This document shows, in pieces, positions 54,954 to 62,347 of a stretch of 64,000 bases of DNA. The stretch's first letter is position 1. Every line of letters starts with the position of its first letter. This stretch comes from Solimonas sp041659605 (GTDB taxonomy: Bacteria > Pseudomonadota > Gammaproteobacteria > Nevskiales > Nevskiaceae): assembly GCA_041659605.1 (NCBI GenBank), contig JBAZXW010000009.1:1-64000 (forward strand). Reading direction: 5' to 3'. Below the pieces are notes generated by a model, which saw nothing but the letters and a program-made list of their open reading frames with translations, was not told the origin of the DNA and did not search any database. The position numbers were made by a program, and so were the translations under genes.

Positions 54954-55597
54954 AAACCATTGAACGGGCGCTCGTCGTCGAGGACGTCGCATCGGCGGCG
55001 GCCTGGCTGTCCGGGCTGTTGCAGGACGTGTTCGCCTGCGAGATCTATGTCGCCGCCTCGGTGCGCGAAGGCAGGCGCAAGCTGGCGATGTACCACCCGG
55101 ATCTGGCGCTGGTCGATCTGGGACTGCCGGACGGCTCCGGCATCGAGTTGCTGCGCCACGCGGCCCAACAGTTTCCGGACTGCCTGCGCGTGGTCACGAC
55201 GATCTATGCCGATGACGACCACCTGTTCGCGGCCCTGCGCGCCGGCGTGCAGGGCTATCTGCTCAAGGACGAACCGGACGCCAAGGTGCGGCGCGCGCTG
55301 CGCAGCATCGCCGACGGCGAGCCGCCGCTGTCGTCGCTGGTCGCCCAGCGCATGCTGGCCGCTTTCGGCATGCCCGCGCAGCAGGATGCCGGCGACGGCG
55401 AGGACGGCGTGCTGTCGCCGCGCGAACGCGAAGTGCTGATGCTGATCGCCAAGGGCATGCGCCTGCCCGAAGTCGCCGAGATGCTGAGCATCAGCCGCAA
55501 CACCACGGCCGGTTACATCAAGTCCGTGTATCGCAAGCTCGGCGTGTCGACGCGCGCGGAGGCGGCACTCAAGGCGGCGAACCTCGGCTTGGTTTGA
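54950..55597 (+). CDS. NarL/FixJ-type response regulator
   Basis: A 215-residue regulator with a receiver domain (phosphoacceptor Asp56 in LVDLGLPDG, acidic ED at 11-12) and a C-terminal LuxR helix-turn-helix (about 150-210, LSPREREVLMLIAKG...KLGVSTRAEAALKA). The GTG start at 54950 overlaps the kinase stop. It pairs with the kinase. putA follows after 96 bp and is a possible target (inference). Confidence 0.91.
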   Translation: MKTIERALVVEDVASAAAWLSGLLQDVFACEIYVAASVREGRRKLAMYHPDLALVDLGLPDGSGIELLRHAAQQFPDCLRVVTTIYADDDHLFAALRAGVQGYLLKDEPDAKVRRALRSIADGEPPLSSLVAQRMLAAFGMPAQQDAGDGEDGVLSPREREVLMLIAKGMRLPEVAEMLSISRNTTAGYIKSVYRKLGVSTRAEAALKAANLGLV

Positions 55598-55693
55598 TCC
55601 GATCCGCGCGCGCTCAGGCGGGCGGGCAGGAAAACCCTCATGGGCACCGCTCCCTGCCGCCCTAAAATGCCGCCCTCCGGCGTGGAGGCTTGC

Positions 55694-58600
55694 ATGACTG
55701 CAGAATTCGAGCGCGATTTCGTCCATTCCGCGGCGCCGCCGCTGCGCGATGCGGCACGGGCGGCCATCACCGCCCACTACCTCGCCGACGAGACGCAGCT
55801 GATCAACCGCCTGCTGGGGATCGCCGGCCTCCCGACCGCGGCTTCGAAAGAGGTCTCGGCGCGCGCCGCGGGCTGGGTCACGCGCGTGCGCCGCCTGCGC
55901 GACGAGCAGTCCGCGCTCGACGCTTTCATGCAGCAATATGACCTTTCTTCCGAAGAAGGCGTGCTGCTGATGTGCCTGGCCGAGGCGCTGCTGCGCATTC
56001 CCGACGACGCGACCGCTGAACGCCTGATCGCCGACAAGCTGGCGAACGCCGATTGGGAAGCGCACCTGGGCGAGAGCGATTCGCTGTTCGTCAACGCCTC
56101 GACCTGGGGCCTGATGCTGACCGGTCGCATCGTCAAGCTGTCGCCGCAGACGACCGGCAATTTCCGCGCGGCGATCAACCGCATGATCGGCAAGTCCACC
56201 GAGCCGGTGATCCGGCTGGCGGTCCGCCAGGCGATGCGGCTGATGGGTTCGCAGTTCGTCATGGGCCGGACGATCCAGGAGGCGTTGAAGAACGCGCGCT
56301 CGCGCGAACAGCGCCGCTATCTGCATTCCTTCGACATGCTCGGCGAAGCCGCGCTCACCGCGGCGGACGCCGAGCGCTACTTCGAGGCATATCGCCTCGC
56401 GATCGGCGCGATCGGCGGCCATGCCGATACGACGCGCGAGGCGCCGCCCGAGGCGCCGGTGTTCCAGCGCCCCGGCATCTCGGTGAAGCTTTCGGCGCTG
56501 CATCCGCGCTACGAGTACAGCCAGCGCGAGCGCGTCCTGCGTGAGCTGGTGCCCAAGGTCGTGCAGCTGGTGCAGCTGGCCAAGGCGCACAACGTCGGCT
56601 TGACGATCGATGCCGAGGAGGCCGATCGTCTGGAACTGTCGCTCGACGTGTTCGACGCGGTCTATTGCGACGAGTCCATCGGCCTGTGGGAAGGATTCGG
56701 ACTCGCGGTACAGGCGTTCCAGAAGCGCGGGCTGTTCGTGATTGAATGGCTGGAACAGCGGGCGCGCACGATGCGGCGGCGGATTCCGGTGCGCCTGGTC
56801 AAGGGCGCGTACTGGGATACCGAGGTCAAGCGCGCGCAGGAGGCCGGGCTGCCGGCGTATCCGGTGTTCACGCGCAAGGCCGGCACGGACGTGTCCTACC
56901 TGGCCTGCGCGCGCCGCCTGCTCGCGGCGCGCGACGTGTTCTACCCGATGCTGGCGACCCACAACGCGCAAACGATCGCTGCGGTGCAGGCCTACGCCGG
57001 CGACGGTCACGGTTCGGACGGCGGCCAGGGCCACCGCGGCGGCTATGAATTCCAGCGGCTGCATGGCATGGGCGAGGCTTTGTATCAGGTCGTTGGCGAG
57101 GATCTGCCGGTGCCCTGCCGCGCCTACGCGCCCGTGGGTTCGCACGAAGACCTGCTGCCCTATCTGGTGCGCCGCCTGCTGGAGAACGGCGCCAACACTT
57201 CGTTCGTCAACCGCATCTTCGACGAACAGGTGCCGGCCGAACAGCTGGTCGCCGATCCCGTGGCGGCGGTTGCGGCGCTCGCGGTCAAGCCCAATCCCTT
57301 GCTGCCGCTGCCGCTCGATCTGTACGGCGCCGCGCGCCGCAACTCGCAGGGTCTCAACCTCGCCGACGAAAGCGCCAGCGGCGCCCTGCGCGACACGCTG
57401 CACCGCCTGCCGTTGCCGGAGCGCGCGGTGTCGCTGCTCGCGGTGACCGGTGCCGAAGGCGAGCGCTGTCCGGTCGGTTCGCCGGCGGATCGCCGGCGCA
57501 TCCTCGGCGAATGGGTCGCCTGCCGGCCGCAGCAGTCCGACGGCATCGTCGACGCGGCCGTCGCCGCGCAGCCGAGCTGGAATGGGCGCAACGTCGAGGT
57601 CCGTGCGGCCATCCTGGAGCGTGCAGCCGATCAGCTGGAGCAGCGCGCGGCCGAGTTCATCCAGCTCTTGATCCTGGAGGCGGGCAAGACGATTCCCGAT
57701 GCCGTCGCCGAAGTCCGCGAAGCGGTCGACTTCCTGCGCTACTACGCCGTCGCCGCGCGCCGCCTGATGGCGCGGCCCGAGACCTTGCCCGGACCGACCG
57801 GAGAGCACAACGAACTGCAGCTGCACGGCAAGGGCGTGTTCGTGTGCATCTCGCCGTGGAACTTCCCGCTGGCCATTTTCACCGGACAGATCGCTGCTGC
57901 GCTGGTGACCGGCAACGCCGTGATCGCCAAACCGGCGGAGCAGACCAACTTCATCGCCGTGCGACTGGTGCAGCTGCTGTTCGATGCCGGCGTGCCGCGC
58001 GAGGTGCTGCAGCTGGCGCTGGGTGCCGGCGATCTGGGCGCGGCGCTGGTCGCGGATGCGCGCATCGCTGGCGTCGTGTTCACCGGTTCGGTCGAGGTGG
58101 CGCAGGCGATCAACCGCGCGCTGGCGGCGCGGCGCGGACCGATCGCGACGCTGATCGCCGAAACCGGCGGACAGAACGCCATGATCGTCGATTCGTCGGC
58201 GCTGCCCGAACAGGTGATCAAGGATGCGATCCAGTCGGCCTTCCTGTCTGCCGGCCAGCGCTGTTCGGCGCTGCGTGTGCTGTATCTGCAGGAGGACATC
58301 GCCGACAAGACCATTGCGATGCTGCGCGGGGCCATGCGCGAGCTGGTGATCGGCGATCCGGCGCTGCTGAGCACGGATATCGGACCGGTGATCGACGAAG
58401 AGGCGCGATCGCGGCTTGAGGCACATGCATCCAGGATCAAGGTCGCCGGACGTCTGATCGAGCATCTGGCGGTGCCGGAGGCTTGCAGCCACGGCACCTA
58501 CTTCGCGCCCTGTGCGGTCGAGATCGATCGCCTGGACCAGCTCGACAGCGAAAACTTCGGTGCGATGCTGCATGTCATCCGTTATGCGCAGCGCGATCTG

Positions 58601-58900
58601 GATGCCGTGATCGACGCCATCAACCGCAGCGCTTACGGACTCACCCTGGGTCTCCACTCGCGCATCGAATCGACCTGGCGGCACATCCAGGCGCGGGCGC
58701 GCGTCGGCAACTGCTACGTCAATCGCGGCATGACCGGCGCGGTCGTCGGCGTGCAGCCGTTCGGCGGCGAGGGGCTATCCGGCACCGGGCCAAAAGCGGG
58801 CGGCCCGCATTACCTGCTGCGTTTCGTCACCGAGCGCACGCTGACGGTCAACACCGCGGCGGTCGGCGGCAATGCACGCCTCCTCGCGAGCAGCGGGTGA
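55694..58900 (+). CDS. putA: bifunctional proline dehydrogenase / glutamate semialdehyde dehydrogenase
   Basis: A 1068-residue enzyme that oxidises proline to glutamate through P5C. The FAD-binding PRODH barrel lies at about 130-450 (RLVKGAYWDTEVKRAQ), and the NAD-dependent aldehyde dehydrogenase at about 560-1030, with catalytic Cys in SAGQRCSALRVLYL and the ETGGQNAMIVD Glu region. GGAGG precedes ATG 55694. The protein lacks the N-terminal ribbon-helix-helix domain of E. coli PutA, so it should not repress its own gene. A two-component system lies just upstream. Confidence 0.96.
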   Translation: MTAEFERDFVHSAAPPLRDAARAAITAHYLADETQLINRLLGIAGLPTAASKEVSARAAGWVTRVRRLRDEQSALDAFMQQYDLSSEEGVLLMCLAEALLRIPDDATAERLIADKLANADWEAHLGESDSLFVNASTWGLMLTGRIVKLSPQTTGNFRAAINRMIGKSTEPVIRLAVRQAMRLMGSQFVMGRTIQEALKNARSREQRRYLHSFDMLGEAALTAADAERYFEAYRLAIGAIGGHADTTREAPPEAPVFQRPGISVKLSALHPRYEYSQRERVLRELVPKVVQLVQLAKAHNVGLTIDAEEADRLELSLDVFDAVYCDESIGLWEGFGLAVQAFQKRGLFVIEWLEQRARTMRRRIPVRLVKGAYWDTEVKRAQEAGLPAYPVFTRKAGTDVSYLACARRLLAARDVFYPMLATHNAQTIAAVQAYAGDGHGSDGGQGHRGGYEFQRLHGMGEALYQVVGEDLPVPCRAYAPVGSHEDLLPYLVRRLLENGANTSFVNRIFDEQVPAEQLVADPVAAVAALAVKPNPLLPLPLDLYGAARRNSQGLNLADESASGALRDTLHRLPLPERAVSLLAVTGAEGERCPVGSPADRRRILGEWVACRPQQSDGIVDAAVAAQPSWNGRNVEVRAAILERAADQLEQRAAEFIQLLILEAGKTIPDAVAEVREAVDFLRYYAVAARRLMARPETLPGPTGEHNELQLHGKGVFVCISPWNFPLAIFTGQIAAALVTGNAVIAKPAEQTNFIAVRLVQLLFDAGVPREVLQLALGAGDLGAALVADARIAGVVFTGSVEVAQAINRALAARRGPIATLIAETGGQNAMIVDSSALPEQVIKDAIQSAFLSAGQRCSALRVLYLQEDIADKTIAMLRGAMRELVIGDPALLSTDIGPVIDEEARSRLEAHASRIKVAGRLIEHLAVPEACSHGTYFAPCAVEIDRLDQLDSENFGAMLHVIRYAQRDLDAVIDAINRSAYGLTLGLHSRIESTWRHIQARARVGNCYVNRGMTGAVVGVQPFGGEGLSGTGPKAGGPHYLLRFVTERTLTVNTAAVGGNARLLASSG

Positions 58901-58936
58901 CCTTTGCGGGAGTCCCTGGCGCGTTTTCGCGCCGCG

Positions 58937-59203
58937 TCAGACGTCTTCGGCCCGACGCAGCGCCGGGAGCTTGAGTTCGCAATCCAGGCGCAGCGTCGTT
59001 GCGCCGCTGTCGCCGCACCAGGCCGGGGTCTGCTGTGCTGCGACCGGCTTGGCGGCCGTCGCCGTCGGTAGCAGATCCAGGGGATGCCCGGCGGTCGACA
59101 GCCAGCTGCCGCACAGGACGCCACCGACGAACAAGACCAGCACCTGCAGGCGCCTGAGCCGGGTGCGCCGGGTCAGATAGGCGTCGTCATAGATTCGCAG
59201 CAT
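58937..59203 (-). CDS. small membrane-anchored hypothetical protein
   Basis: An 88-residue protein with one hydrophobic helix (about residues 18-38, LQVLVLFVGGVLCGSWL) and a short C-terminal part with two cysteines (CGDSGATTLRLDC). No family was recognised. ATG 59203 has GGGGA ten bases upstream; a longer form from 59230 is possible. It is convergent with putA with a 36-bp gap. Whether it is expressed is uncertain. Confidence 0.5.
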   Translation of the reverse strand: MLRIYDDAYLTRRTRLRRLQVLVLFVGGVLCGSWLSTAGHPLDLLPTATAAKPVAAQQTPAWCGDSGATTLRLDCELKLPALRRAEDV

Positions 59204-59346
59204 GGCGGTCCCCAATTCGGATGCAGCCATGCTGCGTGTCCGGGGTGGACCGGTTGGGGGTTTCCCTGACGAATGGAGCTTGTGCGCCGACGATTGTCGC
59301 GCGCCGGGTGCCGGGCCGGAGCGGCTAAGCAGTTGAGGCCAAGCAG

Positions 59347-59376
59347 TTGAAAGGGCCGGGCGGAAGCAGCTAGAAT
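59347..59376 (+). promoter_or_regulatory. sigma-70 type promoter of rplM-rpsI
   Basis: TTGAAA (59347-59352), 18 bases, TAGAAT (59371-59376). It leaves an untranslated leader of about 80 bases before rplM. Confidence 0.7.
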
Positions 59377-59461
59377 CCGCGCCCTTTCGAGGTTGACCGG
59401 ATTTGTGTCCGGGCAACTGAACTATAAACGCCCACATCATGGGCACAGTGGACTGGACCTC

Positions 59462-59890
59462 ATGAAGACCATCTTCGCGAAGTCCGAAACCGTCAAGCGC
59501 GACTGGTTCGTGATTGACGCAACGGACAAGACGCTGGGCCGACTGGCGACTGAAATCGCCAGCCGCCTGCGCGGCAAGCACAAGCCCGAGTACACCCCGA
59601 ACATCGATACCGGCGACTACATCGTCGTGATCAACGCCGAGAAGGTGAAGGCGACGGGCAACAAGCTCAAGGACAAGACCTATTACCGCCACACCGAGTA
59701 TCCGGGCGGTATCCGTTCGACCTCGCTGGAAGAGATGCTGAACAAGCATCCCGAGCGCGTACTCGAGAAGGCGGTCAAGGGCATGCTGCCCAAGGGCCCG
59801 CTGGGCTATGCCCAGTTCCGCAAGCTGAAGGTCTATGCCGGTGCCGAGCACCCGCATACCGCGCAGCAGCCCCAGGCTCTCACCCTCTGA
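59462..59890 (+). CDS. rplM: 50S ribosomal protein L13
   Basis: A 142-residue protein with family marks KTIFAKSETVKRDWFVIDA and YTPNIDTGDYIVVINAEKV. Length is exactly that of the E. coli protein. Upstream in-frame ATG 59393 is not used. rpsI follows after 14 bp, the universal order. Confidence 0.98.
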   Translation: MKTIFAKSETVKRDWFVIDATDKTLGRLATEIASRLRGKHKPEYTPNIDTGDYIVVINAEKVKATGNKLKDKTYYRHTEYPGGIRSTSLEEMLNKHPERVLEKAVKGMLPKGPLGYAQFRKLKVYAGAEHPHTAQQPQALTL

Positions 59891-59904
59891 CCGGAACCAA
59901 TTCC

Positions 59905-60303
59905 ATGGCCAAGACCATTGATTACAAGTACGGCACGGGCCGCCGCAAGACTGCCACGGCGCGCGTGTTTCTGAGGCCCGGCAAGGGCGCCATTTCGATC
60001 AACGAAAAGACCGTCGAAGACTACTTCGGCCGCGAGACCTCGCGCATGCTGGTGCGCCAGCCGCTCGAAATCGCCGAGTCGGTCGACCGCTTCGACATCC
60101 AGGTGACGGTCGCCGGCGGCGGCCCGAACGGCCAGGCCGGCGCGATCCGTCACGGCATCACTCGCGCGCTGATCGAATACGACGAAAACCTGCGCAAGCC
60201 GCTGCGCGCCGCCGGTCTCGTCACCCGTGACGCCCGCGAGGTCGAGCGCAAGAAGGTCGGTCTGCACAAGGCGCGTCGCGGTCCGCAGTACTCCAAGCGT
60301 TAA
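59905..60303 (+). CDS. rpsI: 30S ribosomal protein S9
   Basis: A 132-residue protein with the S9 block YGTGRRKTATARVFLRPG and the family C terminus VGLHKARRGPQYSKR, which reaches the ribosomal P site. The second gene of the rplM-rpsI operon. A GC-rich inverted repeat (GCCTGCGAG...CTCGCAGGC) follows but has no T-run. Confidence 0.98.
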   Translation: MAKTIDYKYGTGRRKTATARVFLRPGKGAISINEKTVEDYFGRETSRMLVRQPLEIAESVDRFDIQVTVAGGGPNGQAGAIRHGITRALIEYDENLRKPLRAAGLVTRDAREVERKKVGLHKARRGPQYSKR

Positions 60304-60363
60304 TTCGTCGGGGCCTGCGAGTATGCTCGCAGGCTCCCGCCACCTTCGGGTGGAACGCTCGGA

Positions 60364-60437
60364 TGGGGGATCGTCTAACGGTAGGACCGCGGACTCTGAC
60401 TCCGCTAGTCTAGGTTCGAATCCTAGTCCCCCAGCCA
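60364..60437 (+). tRNA. tRNA-Gln, anticodon CTG
   Basis: 74 nt: acceptor TGGGGGA/TCCCCCA, discriminator G and encoded CCA. The anticodon stem GCGGA/TCCGC encloses loop CTCTGAC, giving anticodon CTG (reads CAG). The T-arm has GGTTCGAATCC. It resembles E. coli tRNA-Gln throughout. Confidence 0.96.
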
Positions 60438-60443
60438 ACATCA

Positions 60444-60470
60444 ATGCCCCGCGTCAGCGGGGCATTTTTT
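60444..60470 (+). terminator. terminator after tRNA-Gln
   Basis: ATGCCCCGC, loop GTCA, GCGGGGCAT followed by T-run; it starts six bases after the tRNA CCA end. Confidence 0.9.
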
Positions 60471-60602
60471 ATGGAGTAGTAAATCCACACTTCGGGCGTG
60501 CGTCGGCAGCTTGCGAGTGGCGCAATTGCCGTTCGTCCGCTAGGGTGATCCGGCGGCGCAGGGATCGCGCCCGATCCGCAACGCGACACATAGAGTCCTT
60601 GC

Positions 60603-61541
60603 ATGAAATTCGGTTGGGCAACTGATCCCCTGCGCGCCATCCGCGGTGCTTCCGCCGATACCAGGCGTCCACTCCCTGGTTCCGGCGGTGAAGACGGGGC
60701 GGATGCGCAGGTGCCGCAGCGCCTGTGGTTCAACGTGCTCGTCGTCGGCGGCGGCGATGCTGAAGTCGTGCGACTGCACCGTAATCTGACGCATGCACAG
60801 GCATTGCCATGGCGGCCGGCCGAGGAAGTCGAGCGCGAGGTGGTGTTTCTGGCGCTGCGCCGCTCAGGGCGCCGGATCGAGGCCTTGAGCCTGGAGAACA
60901 TCCTTCAGGCCTGCGAGGAAGTCGAGAATCGCCACCTGATCAACAACGGCGCTGTCGCGCGTCACTTCCGCAATCTGTGGAATACGTCGAGCGCCTATTG
61001 CCGGCATTTCATGCGCGGCCTGCTGGCGCTCAAGCCCGGCGATGTCGCCGGCAGCGCCCGCAGTCTGGTCCCGGGGGGCCTGTTCCGCGAGGGATTCTCG
61101 CTGACGCGGGTGATCCTGCCGCCGTATCGCGTCCTGCAGGGCTCATACCGGTACGCGGGCCGCAACTGGTGCGTGCACAACTGGGGCACGCCCGAGGACG
61201 CGCGCCTGATCGCCAGCCGTTTCGAGTCGGTGGGTCACGGTCAGCGACTGGCGATCTATGAATTCGAGACCGTCGAAAGCGGGCCGACCGCTGCGCTGCA
61301 GCGCTTGGTCGAGCGCAATCCGAACCTGAGCTTCGGTTGCGTGTCGGTCGATGCCGACAGCGGCTACCGGCGCAGCTACTGCTCGGGGCGCGGCACGCGT
61401 CCGAGCGTCGAGGTTCTGCCGGTCGTGCCGATGGTCAATGGCGGGTTCAGCGGCAACGCCTACGTCGAAACGACTGCTGCGGCCCGGCGCCTTGTGCTGT
61501 CCCGCCTCGGTCCCGGCGATGTGAGCGCCAAGCGCGCCTGA
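60603..61541 (+). CDS. hypothetical protein, 312 residues, no recognised family
   Basis: I do not recognise this protein. It has no signal peptide or membrane helix; the N-terminal 40 residues look disordered. Two possible domains: a mixed helical part (about 40-150, with EEVEREVVFLALRRSGRRIE) and a C-terminal part (about 155-312, with the aromatic/cysteine-rich YRYAGRNWCVHNWG). Cysteines at positions near 92, 124, 201 and 246 are scattered, not in a pair. Codon use is like the neighbours. It follows the tRNA terminator and stands alone; the ribosome-binding site is weak. Confidence 0.7.
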   Translation: MKFGWATDPLRAIRGASADTRRPLPGSGGEDGADAQVPQRLWFNVLVVGGGDAEVVRLHRNLTHAQALPWRPAEEVEREVVFLALRRSGRRIEALSLENILQACEEVENRHLINNGAVARHFRNLWNTSSAYCRHFMRGLLALKPGDVAGSARSLVPGGLFREGFSLTRVILPPYRVLQGSYRYAGRNWCVHNWGTPEDARLIASRFESVGHGQRLAIYEFETVESGPTAALQRLVERNPNLSFGCVSVDADSGYRRSYCSGRGTRPSVEVLPVVPMVNGGFSGNAYVETTAAARRLVLSRLGPGDVSAKRA

Positions 61542-61707
61542 CGCGCCTTCGCGCGCGGCTTTTCACCACGCAGTCACTGCCCGCCGTCCATCCGGACCGG
61601 CGTGCCATCGGTCTGCCCGCAGGTTCTAGCGGCGCTCCGGATCGGCTAACTATGCGTCAGACATTCCCAGAAGAGGACAGGACGTGCTCGCCATGCGGAG
61701 GTGGACG

Positions 61708-62193
61708 GTGACTTCACTGCCGACAGCTGATTTGAATAGGGTCGCTGATGTGCCCGATCTGGGTGCGGCGGATGTCCGCGCCTTCCTCGAAGGACTGCGC
61801 AACCGCGTACTGCGCGTCACCACCGGCATGCGGCCGGGAAGCCAACGGCTCGAACTGGCCATCGAAGCGTTCTGGTATGCCGCGATGGAGGCGTCCGCCC
61901 TGGCGGGGGCCATTCCCTGGCGCTCCTTCACTCACGTCGATCATTCGCTGCGCAATCTGCTGGGTCCGATCCGGTTGATGCTGCGCTCCGAGCTGATCAA
62001 CTCAGGCCTGGCACAGCCCGATGCATTGTGCGACGAGGCGCTCGGGCGGATGCTCGAAGTCGCCGAGATCGAGGCGGACAGGCAGGGCCCCGATCCGCAA
62101 GTGCGCGAAGACTTCCGCACCTGGCTGCGCAACCGCTTGCGCGCCGTCGGCTACATGTCCGGTACGGCGATCCCCCTCTACGAAGCCGCCTGA
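61708..62193 (+). CDS. hypothetical protein, 161 residues, helical, no recognised family
   Basis: No family recognised. Starts at GTG 61708 because GGAGGT lies six bases upstream; earlier in-frame starts at 61684 and 61693 would put that site inside the gene. The protein is predicted almost all alpha-helical (for example LRVTTGMRPGSQRLELAIEA) with no membrane segment and one cysteine (LCDEALGRM). It is 166 bp after the other unknown gene and could belong with it. Confidence 0.65.
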   Translation: MTSLPTADLNRVADVPDLGAADVRAFLEGLRNRVLRVTTGMRPGSQRLELAIEAFWYAAMEASALAGAIPWRSFTHVDHSLRNLLGPIRLMLRSELINSGLAQPDALCDEALGRMLEVAEIEADRQGPDPQVREDFRTWLRNRLRAVGYMSGTAIPLYEAA

Positions 62194-62347
62194 GACGCGG
62201 CCTGATCCGCGACGCATCGCGCATGCAGGGCGGCGCGCCATCGCCGGGTGGCGCATGAGCCCTTGCAGCGAGCGCGTCGGCCGTCGAAAGTAGTCCTCCA
62301 GCGCGGGCGCAGATCGCGCCCGCAAAGTCAGCGGGGATGACTGAATC

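Noticed and set aside
54764..58684. 1306-residue minus-strand frame opposite putA
   Set aside because: Translation is dominated by Arg, Gln, Asp and Gly with no domain, and putA on the other strand is unmistakable. Long antisense frames are expected in GC-rich genes.
60304..60360. GCCTGCGAG...CTCGCAGGC inverted repeat after rpsI as a terminator
   Set aside because: A hairpin is present but no T-run follows it, and the tRNA-Gln begins 30 bp later; read-through into the tRNA is as likely.
60364..62347. Possible genomic island attached to tRNA-Gln
   Set aside because: No integrase, no second copy of the tRNA 3' end in the downstream sequence, and similar base and codon use. Only the presence of unknown genes is suggestive.
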